Part shown: positions 43,845 to 53,396 of the stretch, piece by piece
Layout: every line of letters begins with the position of its first letter
Position numbering within the stretch: the stretch's first letter is position 1
DNA from: Amnibacterium flavum
GTDB taxonomy: Bacteria; Actinomycetota; Actinomycetes; Actinomycetales; Microbacteriaceae
Reading direction: 5' to 3'
DNA length: 64,000 bases
NCBI RefSeq assembly: GCF_003097495.1
Contig: NZ_QEOP01000002.1
Coordinates: forward strand, 372,001-436,000
The notes under the pieces: generated by a model
Seen by the model: the letters and a program-made list of their open reading frames with translations, nothing else
Databases searched by the model: none
What the model was told of the DNA's origin: nothing
Translations under genes and position numbers: made by a program

Positions 43845-44429
43845 GTGAGCAGCTTTCAGAACAATCCGCTGGCCATCGACCTGAGCGGACTCGCTCGGGT
43901 GCACCGCGGGCAGATCATCGCCATCGCCGTCATCGGGCTGGTGCTCGGTGTCGTCGGTCTGCTCTTCCCGGGCGTCACCGAGCTGACCGTCGCCGTGCTG
44001 TTCGGCAGCTTCCTCGTCGCCACCGGGATCTTCCGCATCCTGTCCGCCGTCATCGCGGCCAACATGACGGCCTCGCTCCGCTGGATCAGCGGCATCCTCG
44101 GATTCTTCGTCGTGATCGCGGGCATCATCTGCCTCGCCGACCCGTTCGAGTCGCTGATCGTGCTCGCATTCGTGATCGGCTTCGGCTGGATCCTCGACGG
44201 CGTCGTCGACTTCATGCTCGGCCTGCGCGACGCGATCCGTCCCCGCTGGTTCGGCTTCGTCAGCGGCATCATCTCGATCGCCGCCGGTGTCGCCATGTTC
44301 GTGCTGCCCGCCACCGGTATCCGGACCCTCGTCCTCATCGGCTCGGTTCTGCTCATCGTCGTCAGCCTGACGACCCTGCTGACCCTGCCCCGCCAGGCCA
44401 AGACCGCGGCACCCGACCCCGCCATCTGA
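43845..44429 (+). CDS. HdeD/DUF308 family membrane protein
   Basis: 194 residues with six predicted membrane segments in three pairs, at about 22-45, 48-70, 78-98, 102-122, 132-152 and 156-178. The repeated GxxxxxxGxxxL pattern (VIGLVLGVVGLLFPGVTEL, ISGIIS-type turns) is that of HdeD, linked to acid tolerance in E. coli; elsewhere the family is uncharacterised. GTG 43845 is chosen because GGGGGAA lies eight bases upstream. The C-terminal tail is short and polar. It may be a stress-envelope protein. Confidence 0.88.
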   Translation: MSSFQNNPLAIDLSGLARVHRGQIIAIAVIGLVLGVVGLLFPGVTELTVAVLFGSFLVATGIFRILSAVIAANMTASLRWISGILGFFVVIAGIICLADPFESLIVLAFVIGFGWILDGVVDFMLGLRDAIRPRWFGFVSGIISIAAGVAMFVLPATGIRTLVLIGSVLLIVVSLTTLLTLPRQAKTAAPDPAI

Positions 44430-44486
44430 CCCCGACCTCCCGCAAACCGCGGTAGCGGGTGGGCGGGTGGTACGCGATCGGTGGAG

Positions 44487-44780
44487 TCACCAGGCGTCGT
44501 CGTCGTCGGCCTGGGTCGGGTTCGTTCGGAGGACCGTCACCGTTCCGCGGGTGTCCGCTGTGACGGCGTACGTGTCCTCCGTGACCGTCTCGACATCGAG
44601 GGATGCCGTGGGGCGACGCTCGAGCCAGGTCAAGGTCCAGGTGCCGTCATCCGGTGCGCCTGCAGCCACTCCGACGGTGCGGACCTCGGCCTCGACCTCG
44701 CGCACGGCATCCGCGAAGGCGATCCCGAGATTCTCAGGCGGTTCGCCTCCGAACGGCCAGCGGGTGCCGAGCTGGATCAC
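44487..44780 (-). CDS. Hypothetical protein
   Basis: 97 residues, acidic, starting ATG 44780. Strand-rich with WTLTWLERRP and TVTVLRTNPTQ near the end, finishing in DDDDAW. No domain was recognised. It follows the acetyltransferase gene by 17 bases and is probably in the same mRNA as valS. Confidence 0.6.
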   Translation of the reverse strand: MIQLGTRWPFGGEPPENLGIAFADAVREVEAEVRTVGVAAGAPDDGTWTLTWLERRPTASLDVETVTEDTYAVTADTRGTVTVLRTNPTQADDDDAW

Positions 44781-44797
44781 CGATTCACCCGGCCGCG

Positions 44798-45559
44798 TCA
44801 GTCGACGGTCAGGTCGTAGGTGACGTAGGCCGTCTTCTTGGCGACCTGGTCGTACAGGGCGCGCGCCGTGGCGTTGTCCTCGGCGGTGATCCAGCGGACG
44901 GTCTTCTGCCCGTTCTTCTTCGCCTCCGCGGCGACCGCATCGATCAGAGTCCGGCCGACGCCCGTGCCGCGCTTGTCCTCGCGGACGAACAGGTCGTCGA
45001 GGTAGAGGCCGATCTCGCCCGCGAGGGGGCGTTCGAACGAACGGATGTGCGCGAGACCGACGAGCTCGCCGTCGCCGTCGACCGCGACCAGTCCGTGCGT
45101 GGCGAAGTCGTCGCTGAAGAGCCAGGCCCAGACGCGCATGGCGCGGTCGTCGGTCAGCGGCTCCTCGTAGAAGTCCGCGTACCCGGCGTAGAGGCCGTAC
45201 CAGGCGAAGAAGTCGCCCTGCTCGACGGGTCGGATTGTCACGGTCATGCTGCTTCCCCCGGTGCTCGTCGTACCGACGGCCGTGCTGTCGGCCTCGGCGG
45301 TCGCTTCGATCTCGTCACCACCGGTGGTCGCGGCCTCGGGATCGGCGCCCGTCACCATGGTGGCGTCCTCGGCCCCCGACTCGCCAGAGGCGAGGTCGGC
45401 ATCGCTCGATCGACGGGCGCTGATCGGTCCGGTGATCGGCGCGTCGGTGTCGTCGTGTCCCACGATGCTCTCGTCGAGATTCTCATCGAGGGGAGTGCTG
45501 AGGTCAGTGCTGCTGTCGTGAATGATCATGCCGTTTCTGCTGGTCGGAACTGTGTTCAC
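44798..45559 (-). CDS. GNAT acetyltransferase with a long acidic N-terminal extension
   Basis: 253 residues. The GNAT domain fills about 104-253: acetyl-CoA pyrophosphate loop VREDKRGTGVGRTLI near 192, and core strands before and after it. The first 100 residues are acidic and low-complexity (Asp, Glu, Ser, Thr, Ala) and would be disordered. The GTG start at 45559 overlaps the valS stop as GTGA, which supports translation from there; a later ATG at the GNAT domain (MTVTIRPVEQ) would leave the extension untranslated. The substrate is unknown. Confidence 0.85.
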   Translation of the reverse strand: MNTVPTSRNGMIIHDSSTDLSTPLDENLDESIVGHDDTDAPITGPISARRSSDADLASGESGAEDATMVTGADPEAATTGGDEIEATAEADSTAVGTTSTGGSSMTVTIRPVEQGDFFAWYGLYAGYADFYEEPLTDDRAMRVWAWLFSDDFATHGLVAVDGDGELVGLAHIRSFERPLAGEIGLYLDDLFVREDKRGTGVGRTLIDAVAAEAKKNGQKTVRWITAEDNATARALYDQVAKKTAYVTYDLTVD

Positions 45560-48165
45560 AGCTCCTCGTTCGGAATAAGTTCGATGTGGGTCACGGCCAA
45601 CGCATCACCCGGACCGAAGCCCAGTTCCTCTATGCGTCCCACCGCGCGAAGATCTGCTTCAGCGAGTTGTAGCAGTTCGACCTGAGCAAGAGGCCCGACT
45701 ATGGTCGCCTGGGCGACCCGGGTCTTCTGCGATGCCTTCGCGTCGGTCTTCGCGCGACGGATCGTGATGAGCGCCTCGCTCGCCAGGGTCAGGAGCTGCG
45801 CATCCGCGCTCTCCGGGACGTCTCCGGGAACCGGCCACGGGACCGTGTGCACGGATCCGTCGGCGAACCAGGACCACGCCTCCTCCGTCGCGAACGGCAC
45901 GAAGGGGGCGAACAGTCGCAGCAGCGTCGACAGCGCATCGCGGAGAGCGGCGATGGCGGATGCCTGCCCGCCGTCCTCGCCGCCTGCTGTGCCGTAGGCG
46001 CGCTCCTTGACCAGCTCGAGGTAGTCGTCGCAGAAGTTCCAGAAGAACTGCTCCGTCGTCTCGAGCGCGCGCGCGTGGTCGTACTCGGTGAGCGCGGTCG
46101 TCGCGGTCGCCACCACGGCGTCGAGGGTGGTCAGCATGCTCCAGTCGAGCGGATGCGTGACCGCTGCGCGACCTGCCGGGATGGCGGCCGCGGTCTCAGC
46201 GTCGAACCCGAGGATGAACTTCGCCGCGTTGAGGATCTTGATCGCGAGGCGTCGCCCGATGCGGATCTGGGTCGGGTTCTGCGGATCGAACGCGGCGTCG
46301 GTGCCGAGCCTGCTCGAGGCGGCCCAGTAGCGGACGGCGTCGGAGCCGTGCTGCTCGAGCATCGCGGCCGGCGTGACGACGTTGCCCTTCGACTTCGACA
46401 TCTTCTTGCGGTCGGGATCGACGATGAAGCCCGAGATCGATGCGTGCGACCACGGCTTGACGCCCTCTTCGAGCAGCGAGCGGAGTGCGGTCGAGAACAG
46501 CCAGGTGCGGATGATGTCCTGACCCTGCGGGCGCAGGTCGTAGGGGAACACCAGGTTCCACAGCTCGTCGTCGCGGTCCCAGCCGCCCGCGAGCTGCGGG
46601 GTGAGCGACGAGGTCGCCCAGGTGTCCATCACGTCGAGTTCGCCGATGAACCCGCCGGCGGCGCCGCGCTGGTCCTCGGTGTAGCCCGGGGGCACGTCGC
46701 TCGACGGATCGATCGGCAGCGTCGACTCGTCGGGGACGATGAACTCCTCGAAGAGAGGGTTGCCGTCGGCGTCGACGCGGTACCAGACGGGCAGCGGCAC
46801 ACCGAAGAAGCGCTGACGGGAGACCAGCCAGTCGCCGGCGAGACCGCGCACCCAGTTCTCGTACCGGACGCGCATGAAGTCGGGCAGGAAGTCGATCTCT
46901 GTGCCGAGCTCGATGAGGCGCTCGCGGAGCTGCGGATCGCGTCCGCCGTTGGTGATGTACCACTGGCGGGTCGACACGATCTCGAGGGGGCGGTCGCCCT
47001 TCTCGAAGAACTTGACCGGGTGCTGGACGGGCTTGGGGTCCTCGAGCAGTTCACCGGTTGAGCGGAGGAGCTCGACCACGGTCTGCTTGGCGGAGAAGAC
47101 GGTCTTTCCGGCGAGCTGGGCGTAGGCGTCGCGGCCGAAGTCGCTCGTGATCGCGGCGGGCGCCTCACCCGAGAACCGGCCGTCGAATCCGATCACGGCA
47201 CGGTTGGGCAGGTCGAGCTCACGCCACCAGACGACGTCGGTGACGTCGCCGAAGGTGCAGATCATGGCGATGCCGGTGCCCTTGTCGGCCTGGGCGAGGT
47301 GGTGGGCGAGCACGGGCACCTCGACGCCGAAGACGGGCGAGGTGACGGTCGTGCCGAACAGCGGCTTGTAGCGCTCGTCGTCGGGGTGCGCGACCAGGGC
47401 GACGCAGGACGGGAGCAGCTCGGGGCGGCTGGTCTCGATCTCGATCTGGCCGCCATCGGGTCGGGTGAAGGCGATGCGGTGGTAGAAGCCGGGCTGGACG
47501 CGGTCCTCGAGCTCGGCCTGCGCGACGGCGGTGCGGAAGGTGACGTCCCACAGGGTGGGCGCGTCGGCCTGGTAGGCCTCGCCGCGGGCGAGGTTGCGCA
47601 GGAACGCCTTCTGCGATGCGGCACGGGCGTCGTCGCCGATGGTGCGGTAGGTCTGGGTCCAGTCGACCGAGAGACCGAGGATGCGCCAGACGGCCTCGAA
47701 CTGCTTCTCGTCCTCGACGGTCAGCCTCTCGCACAGCTCGATGAAGTTGCGGCGCGAGATGGGCTGCTGATCGGCGGCCTTGCTGCTCTTGTTGTCGCCG
47801 CCCTCGAACGGCGGGACGAAACCCGGCTCGTAGGGGAGCGTCGGGTCGCAGCGGACGCCGTAGTAGTTCTGGACGCGGCGCTCGGTGGGCAGACCGTTGT
47901 CGTCCCAGCCCATCGGGTAGAAGACGGTCTTGCCGAGCATGCGCTGGAACCGCGCGATGACGTCGGTGTGGGTGTAGCTGAACACGTGCCCGATGTGCAG
48001 CGAACCGGAGGCGGTCGGCGGGGGAGTGTCGATCGAGTAGATGTCACCGCGGGTGCGGCCGGTGCGATCGAACCGATAGACCCCGGCGGACTCCCAGGTC
48101 TCGCCCCATTTGGCTTCGAGGCCTTCGAGTGCTGGCTTGTCGGGAATGCTGGCGGGCGACGACAT
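45556..48165 (-). CDS. valS: Valyl-tRNA synthetase
   Basis: 869 residues from ATG 48165, with GGAG eight bases upstream. The class I HIGH motif is in SLHIGHVFSYTHTD near residue 55, and KMSKS in DRKKMSKSKGNVVTP near 588. The large editing (CP1) domain in the middle is present with GTGIAMICTFGD. It charges tRNA-Val. The usual C-terminal coiled-coil tail of many ValS enzymes is short, which matches the actinobacterial IleS-like length. Followed by a coupled acetyltransferase. Confidence 0.96.
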   Translation of the reverse strand: MSSPASIPDKPALEGLEAKWGETWESAGVYRFDRTGRTRGDIYSIDTPPPTASGSLHIGHVFSYTHTDVIARFQRMLGKTVFYPMGWDDNGLPTERRVQNYYGVRCDPTLPYEPGFVPPFEGGDNKSSKAADQQPISRRNFIELCERLTVEDEKQFEAVWRILGLSVDWTQTYRTIGDDARAASQKAFLRNLARGEAYQADAPTLWDVTFRTAVAQAELEDRVQPGFYHRIAFTRPDGGQIEIETSRPELLPSCVALVAHPDDERYKPLFGTTVTSPVFGVEVPVLAHHLAQADKGTGIAMICTFGDVTDVVWWRELDLPNRAVIGFDGRFSGEAPAAITSDFGRDAYAQLAGKTVFSAKQTVVELLRSTGELLEDPKPVQHPVKFFEKGDRPLEIVSTRQWYITNGGRDPQLRERLIELGTEIDFLPDFMRVRYENWVRGLAGDWLVSRQRFFGVPLPVWYRVDADGNPLFEEFIVPDESTLPIDPSSDVPPGYTEDQRGAAGGFIGELDVMDTWATSSLTPQLAGGWDRDDELWNLVFPYDLRPQGQDIIRTWLFSTALRSLLEEGVKPWSHASISGFIVDPDRKKMSKSKGNVVTPAAMLEQHGSDAVRYWAASSRLGTDAAFDPQNPTQIRIGRRLAIKILNAAKFILGFDAETAAAIPAGRAAVTHPLDWSMLTTLDAVVATATTALTEYDHARALETTEQFFWNFCDDYLELVKERAYGTAGGEDGGQASAIAALRDALSTLLRLFAPFVPFATEEAWSWFADGSVHTVPWPVPGDVPESADAQLLTLASEALITIRRAKTDAKASQKTRVAQATIVGPLAQVELLQLAEADLRAVGRIEELGFGPGDALAVTHIELIPNEEL

Positions 48166-48380
48166 CGAGGGAGCTCCGGTTCGATATGTGCGGCACCGCG
48201 TGAGGGTGCCTGAATGTGGTCGCGGAATGCGACAGGACGAGTTTATCGCCATCGACGTCGTCGACGTCATCGCGTCCGATCAGCGCGGATCACGCAGATC
48301 GGGCCGGTCGGCGAGCCAGAACGGCCGGAATGGGCCGGATTCGGGGCCGAACTCCTTGCATTCGTGAAGGGAGGCGGGCC
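48166..48380. promoter_or_regulatory. valS upstream region
   Basis: No gene. On the minus strand GATAAACT near 48239-48246 could hold the valS -10. No T-box (specifier stem plus NCCA bulge) was found. Confidence 0.3.
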
Positions 48381-49121
48381 TCAGCTGCGGTCGAGCGACT
48401 CGACGAGGGGGCGGAGCCGGCGCACGGATTCGGCGACCGTCGCGTCGAGGATCGCGCGGCCCTTGTCGGCCGTGGCGTGACTCGGGTCGCCGAACACGCC
48501 GCTGGCCGAGAAGCGGTGCACCTGCATCGGGCGCAGACCGAAGTCGGCGGGGAACTCGGGATACTCGGACCGGTACCGGTCGGGATGCACGGCATCGGGA
48601 TCGAGCGCGAGGATGATCGAGGTCTCGGCCTCCTCGGCGTGGTTCAACCCGGGGGCCGCGGGCAGGGCCACGCGCACCGACTCGATCGCGTCGTCCATGC
48701 CCGGGTAGTCGATCGTGAGGGCGGTGAATCCCTCGATCGTGGCGAGAGTGCGAGTCGCGAGCGCGAGGGGGATGCGGTTGCCGAAGTCGCCGTTGACGAT
48801 CACGAACAGTCGCGCCCCCGCGGCGGACGCGGCCCGGCCGAGGTCGACGGCGATCGCCGCGACCGTCTCCGTCGAGAGCGACATCGTGCCCGGGTATCCG
48901 GCGGTGCCCCAGGTGTCGCCGTAGTGGACAGGAGGCAGGAGCACGGCGTCGAACTCCTCCGCGATGCGCCGGGCCACCTCGTCGGCGACCATCGTGTCGG
49001 TTCCGAGAGGCAGGTGCGGCCCGTGCGCCTCGGTCGCGCCGAACGGCAGGATCGCTACCGACGAGACGGTCGCGAGATGGTCGGACACGTCGGTCCAGGA
49101 TGAACGGTGGGCCTCGATCAT
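48381..49121 (-). CDS. Creatininase-family amidase
   Basis: 246 residues from ATG 49121. The metal site of the creatininase fold is visible: LPFGATEAHGPHLPLGTDT near residue 25 supplies Glu, His and Asp ligands, and the later NHAEEAETS near 160 supplies another His and Glu. Members open cyclic amides or hydrolyse formyl groups in cofactor pathways such as mycofactocin and riboflavin degradation; without neighbours from such a pathway the substrate stays open. An earlier in-frame GTG/ATG is possible but lacks a ribosome site. Confidence 0.88.
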   Translation of the reverse strand: MIEAHRSSWTDVSDHLATVSSVAILPFGATEAHGPHLPLGTDTMVADEVARRIAEEFDAVLLPPVHYGDTWGTAGYPGTMSLSTETVAAIAVDLGRAASAAGARLFVIVNGDFGNRIPLALATRTLATIEGFTALTIDYPGMDDAIESVRVALPAAPGLNHAEEAETSIILALDPDAVHPDRYRSEYPEFPADFGLRPMQVHRFSASGVFGDPSHATADKGRAILDATVAESVRRLRPLVESLDRS

Positions 49122-49286
49122 CGGCTCAGGATAGTGGCCCGAGAAGCCGTGATCCGCTTCGTGCCGGCGGTGCACGAGCGCGAACAGCGCGCGAAGCGCG
49201 AGTGTCGAATCGGCCTTGGATCAGGTGCATCTCGCAAGTCGAGGCCCGGAACCGATAGCTTCGATCGCAGAGCGAAAGGGTCACCG

Positions 49287-52200
49287 ATGAGCGAACCCGG
49301 GCAGGCGAGCGCCGAGTGGAGTGAGCAGACGGCGCGTCATGTGACCGACATGCACCGCTGTCCGCGCTGCGGGGCGACGCTTCAGGGTGCCCCCTCCTGC
49401 AGCGTGTGCCACGCGGTCCTCGACGGTGCTGAGGGTGCCGCGGTATGGCAGGCGTCGGTCGCCGTGGCCGATGCTCTGCGGGCGCGCGCAGCCCTCATCG
49501 CGAAGCTCCCCATCCGCCAGGCCGTTCCGGCAGCCGGCCCACCGACCGAGGCCGCCCGGCCGGTCTCCTCCCTTCAGCCCGGCGCGATCGTCCTCGCACC
49601 CGCCGATCGGGGCGGATACAGCGTTCAATCCCTGCTCGCGGTCGCGGGAGCGGGCCTGTTCGCCGTCGCCGCGGTGGTCTTCGTCTTCTTCAACCCCGAT
49701 CTCACAGATCTCGGAACTCGCACCGTCATCGTCGGCGCCATCGCCGCGCTGTTCCTCGCCGGCGCGTGGCTGCTGGCCCGTCGCGGTCTCACGTTCTCGG
49801 CCGAGGCGATCGGCGCTCTGGGGGCGATCTTCGTCGGGTTGACCGCATCGGGTGCGGCATCGGGTGCCGCGGCCACGGCGTTCTGGACCAGTCTCGGCAT
49901 CGCGACCCTCGTCGCGACCATCGTGCTGTTCGGCCTCGCGCAGCTCATCCGTCTGCGCTCGCTCCAGTGGTTCGCCTCGGTGGGCCTCACCATCACGCCC
50001 GCATTCTTCGGATTCGGCGGAGCCGGCGTGCTCGGAACGGTAGCAGGGGCCCTCGGCTCAGTGGCCGCAGCGCTCGTCGGGCACGCCCTCCTGGGCCGGT
50101 CGCGGGTCACCGACCACCCTGCGACCGAACGGACGACGATCACCGTGCTCCAGGTGGTCGCTGCTGTCATCGCAGTGGTCGCCGTGCCGTTCGTCGACAT
50201 CGACGGTCCCGGCCGGGTGCTGATCATCGCCCTCGTCTTCGCCGTGCTGGCGGCGCTCGCCGTGTTCGCCGCCCGCATCCAGATCCGACGGTTCTGGAGC
50301 CTCACCGTCGGCGCCTCCGCGGCTGCCGCGATCGCCGTCCTCCCGTTCGCAGCCGAGGCCCTCGACGAGCGGTGGCTGCTCTCGACGGTCCCGCTGTTCG
50401 CGGCGCTCGCATTGATCGCGGCGGCGGCGCTGCCCCGCCTCGGGCCGGTCCGGCGCACCGCGTTCACGGTCGGCGTTGCGGGTGTTCTCGTGATGTCGAC
50501 ACTGCCGGCCACGCTGATCGCGCTGGGTCAGCTGTCATCGCCCCTGCTCGACCTGCTGCTCGCACGCCGCTTCGACGGCTCGTCGACCGCCGACCCCGCC
50601 GATGCGCTGACCACGTCGCCCGGCGGCGAGCTGACCGCCTCGTTCGCCGGGGATGCCGCGGTGCTCGGGCTGTTCGCCGTCGCCGCGGGTCTCGCGATCG
50701 CGGCCCGCATCGCCCGCTCACGTCCGGCGACATCCCGCGCGGCCATCACCGCGGCCGTCTGGATGGGTGTCCTCGCAGCCCTCGCCGCGACGCCCCTTCC
50801 CCTCCTCGTGCAGGCCGCGCAGATCGCGCTCGCGTTGGCACTCGCCGTCGGCCTCGGGTTTGTGATCCTCCGCTTCCGCGCTCTCGAGCGTCGCCTGGTG
50901 GTCCCGATCGCCGTCGGCGCTCACCTCGCCGTCGTGCTCGCCGCCTTCATCTCGTGGGAGGGCAGCCCGATCATCGCGGTGATCGCGGGGGCGCCCGTTC
51001 TCGGCGCACTCGCGGTAGCGACCCGGACGGTGCCCGAGCCCGTGAGGTTCGTGCACGTCGGTGCGGGATACGCCTACGCGCTCGGCATCGTCGCGACCGC
51101 GTTCGACCAGACCGAACTCGAGCCGATCGCGGTTCTCAGCCTCACCGTGTCGGTCGGCGCGGTCGCCGCCCTCGTCACGACGGCGTGGGAGCGGATCCCG
51201 GTGCGCGCCTGGTACGCGGTCCTCGTCGTGACGGCGTTGCCGTTCCTCGCCGGCGTCGCCTCCGTCCTCGTCGAACGGACCGGGTGGACGGCGCTGTCCA
51301 CCGCGCTGATCGCCGCTCTGGCGGTTTCGCTCGTGCTCACGAGACGCCCGCGGCTGAGCCCCGTCGTGCGCATCGCCGCCGCGGCGATCATCGTGCCCGC
51401 GGTCGCCGTCGTGCTGGTGACGCTCGGCGCCTGGTCGCTCCCGTCGAGCGGATCACCCGTCGTGCTCCCGGTGATCGCCGTCGTCGTCGGGGTCGTGCTC
51501 GCTGCTCTGCGGTCGGTCGAACGGCTGCTGGCCGCCCGCGGTCACGGTTCGGTGGGGGCGCTCGAGGTCGCGGTCATCCAGCTGTCCACGCTTCTGACCG
51601 CCGCGATCACGGTGCTGCTGTCACTTCTGCGCGAAGCGGCGGGGCTCGGCACGACGGTGATCGTCCTCCTCGTGCTCGGTGCGGGTGCGGCGGCGGCTCG
51701 CGTCTACTCGGGCCGGCGGTGGGGATGGTGGCTCGCCGCCGCCTGCTGGACGGGCGCGCTCTGGAGTGTGTGGGCCCTCGTCGGAGTCGGTCTCGTTGAG
51801 GCCTACATCCTGCCTCCGGCGCTCGCAGCCGTCGTCGTCGGGCTCGTGGCCCTCGCCCGTCACCGGTCCGGTGCGCCACTCGTCGCCAGCGGCCTCGCGA
51901 TCGCGCTGCTGCCCACCCTGGTCCTGCTCCTCGTCATCGGCGACGGCGAGACAGACGGGGTGCACGTCCCATGGCGCGCGTCGGCGCTGCTCATCGCCTC
52001 GGCTCTGTTCCTCGTCGCGGCCTATCTCATCGGCGAGGCGAACCGGTTCCGGCCCATCCGCGGAGCCCTCCTCCTGCTCGCGGTCGTCGCCGCGGCCGCC
52101 GGGCCCGTCCAAGCCGTGCGTTACGGCCTCGAGGTCGACGTCAGATTCGATTCGGTCGGGAACCTGCTGCTCGTCGTCCTCCTGTTGAGTGTGATCGCGG

Positions 52201-53051
52201 TGACACTCGCGGTCGCCGCGGCGCGCCGAGCAGCCGTCGCGCCCGTTGCCGTCTCGTCGACGGACCCGTCGAGCGACGGCTCCGGGTCAGCGCGCTGGCG
52301 CTCCGTCGGCCGGGGCCTGTCGGGCAGGTGGGGATCCGTCCCGGCCGTCCTCTACCTCGTCGCCGGCCCGATCAGCACGATCCGGGACGACTGGGCGGTC
52401 ATCTGGACCCTCTGGACGCTCATGATGATCCTGCTGGTGGTGCTGCTCATCTCGGTGTCACGGGCTCAGCGCGGCCCGACCCTCTTCCCGCCGGTGATCG
52501 TGACCTACCTCGTCGCCTGGATCACCGCGGTCGTCGCCTGGTCTCCGCGCGATCTGCGGGTCGAATGGTTCTCGCTGCCGCTCGGGCTCGCGGTGCTCGC
52601 GGCGGGGGTGCTGACCTGGGCGCACGAGGCGAGGAGCGGCGGAGATCCCGGTATCCGCAGGAGCGGACGGCTCTCGGACTGGCCGCGGGGGTGGGGTGGA
52701 TCCTGGCGGCTGCTGGGGCCCGGTATCTTTCTGACGATCCTGCCGTCCGTGCTCGCGACCGGAACCGACCCTGCGACTCCGCGGGCCATCCTCGTCATCG
52801 CTCTCGCACTCGCGGCGATCCTGGTGGGATCCGCACGTCGCCTGGCCGCCCCGTTCGTGCTCGGCCTCGTCGCACTGCCGATCGAGAACATCGTCGTCTT
52901 CGTCGTCCAGATCGGGCGGGAGATCAGCGCGCTGCCGTGGTGGATCACACTCGCGACCGCAGGCGCGGTGCTGCTCGCGCTGGCCGTGACGTCGGAACGC
53001 AAGACCGCGCAGGGCGGAGGAGTCGCGGCCCGCATCCGCGAACTGCGCTGA
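49287..53051 (+). CDS. Giant polytopic membrane protein with N-terminal zinc ribbon
   Basis: 1254 residues from ATG 49287 (ribosome site AAAGGG). Near the N-terminus CPRCGATL and CSVCHAV form a double CxxC zinc ribbon on the cytoplasmic side. After an Ala/Pro linker almost the whole chain from about residue 112 to the end is hydrophobic, with at least thirty predicted membrane segments, and short loops rich in Arg, Thr or Pro. There is no transporter, polymerase or glycosyltransferase motif. Size, composition and ribbon fit the SCO7613/DUF2157-like class of large actinobacterial membrane proteins, for which no function is known. It is monocistronic. Confidence 0.85.
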   Translation: MSEPGQASAEWSEQTARHVTDMHRCPRCGATLQGAPSCSVCHAVLDGAEGAAVWQASVAVADALRARAALIAKLPIRQAVPAAGPPTEAARPVSSLQPGAIVLAPADRGGYSVQSLLAVAGAGLFAVAAVVFVFFNPDLTDLGTRTVIVGAIAALFLAGAWLLARRGLTFSAEAIGALGAIFVGLTASGAASGAAATAFWTSLGIATLVATIVLFGLAQLIRLRSLQWFASVGLTITPAFFGFGGAGVLGTVAGALGSVAAALVGHALLGRSRVTDHPATERTTITVLQVVAAVIAVVAVPFVDIDGPGRVLIIALVFAVLAALAVFAARIQIRRFWSLTVGASAAAAIAVLPFAAEALDERWLLSTVPLFAALALIAAAALPRLGPVRRTAFTVGVAGVLVMSTLPATLIALGQLSSPLLDLLLARRFDGSSTADPADALTTSPGGELTASFAGDAAVLGLFAVAAGLAIAARIARSRPATSRAAITAAVWMGVLAALAATPLPLLVQAAQIALALALAVGLGFVILRFRALERRLVVPIAVGAHLAVVLAAFISWEGSPIIAVIAGAPVLGALAVATRTVPEPVRFVHVGAGYAYALGIVATAFDQTELEPIAVLSLTVSVGAVAALVTTAWERIPVRAWYAVLVVTALPFLAGVASVLVERTGWTALSTALIAALAVSLVLTRRPRLSPVVRIAAAAIIVPAVAVVLVTLGAWSLPSSGSPVVLPVIAVVVGVVLAALRSVERLLAARGHGSVGALEVAVIQLSTLLTAAITVLLSLLREAAGLGTTVIVLLVLGAGAAAARVYSGRRWGWWLAAACWTGALWSVWALVGVGLVEAYILPPALAAVVVGLVALARHRSGAPLVASGLAIALLPTLVLLLVIGDGETDGVHVPWRASALLIASALFLVAAYLIGEANRFRPIRGALLLLAVVAAAAGPVQAVRYGLEVDVRFDSVGNLLLVVLLLSVIAVTLAVAAARRAAVAPVAVSSTDPSSDGSGSARWRSVGRGLSGRWGSVPAVLYLVAGPISTIRDDWAVIWTLWTLMMILLVVLLISVSRAQRGPTLFPPVIVTYLVAWITAVVAWSPRDLRVEWFSLPLGLAVLAAGVLTWAHEARSGGDPGIRRSGRLSDWPRGWGGSWRLLGPGIFLTILPSVLATGTDPATPRAILVIALALAAILVGSARRLAAPFVLGLVALPIENIVVFVVQIGREISALPWWITLATAGAVLLALAVTSERKTAQGGGVAARIRELR

Positions 53052-53060
53052 CCCGGTTGG

Positions 53061-53395
53061 CGCCCGTCGAGCCCGCCGGAACGAGGCGCCGTCCGCCCGT
53101 AGAGCTCGTCGAAACGAGAGGCCGCTGCCCGTTGAGCTCGTCGAAACGAGAGGCCGTCCGCCCGTTGAGCTCGTCGAAACGAAGAGCCGTCAGTTCGTTG
53201 AGCTAGTCGAAACGAGAGGCCGCGGGCTTCAACAGTGCTTAACTGCTCGCTTCGACGGGCTCAGCGGGCGGGGTGGGCGGAACTGCTCGCTTCGACGGGC
53301 TCAGCGGGCGGGCGGAGCGGGCGCTCGCTTCGCTTCGCTCAGCGGGCGGGGTGGGCGGAAGTGCTCGCTTCGTTTCGCTCAGCGGGCGGGCGGTG
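53061..53395. repeat. Head-to-head array of intergenic repeats
   Basis: The gap between the giant membrane protein and pckG holds about nine copies of one repeat. Five forward copies, variants of CCCGTTGAGCTCGTCGAAACGAGAGGCC, lie at 53061-53222 about 30 bases apart. After a short gap, four inverted copies, variants of TGCTCGCTTCGACGGGCTCAGCGGGCGG, lie at 53242-53395. The two halves can pair into one long stem. Same family as the cluster at 10743. Spacing and unit sequence vary, so it is not a CRISPR array. Confidence 0.85.
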
Positions 53396-53396
53396 G

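Noticed and set aside
48166-48380. T-box riboswitch before valS
   Set aside because: No specifier loop or antiterminator bulge pattern could be found.
53061-53395. CRISPR array
   Set aside because: Units are imperfect, packed with almost no spacer, and switch orientation; there are no unique spacers of even length and no cas genes.
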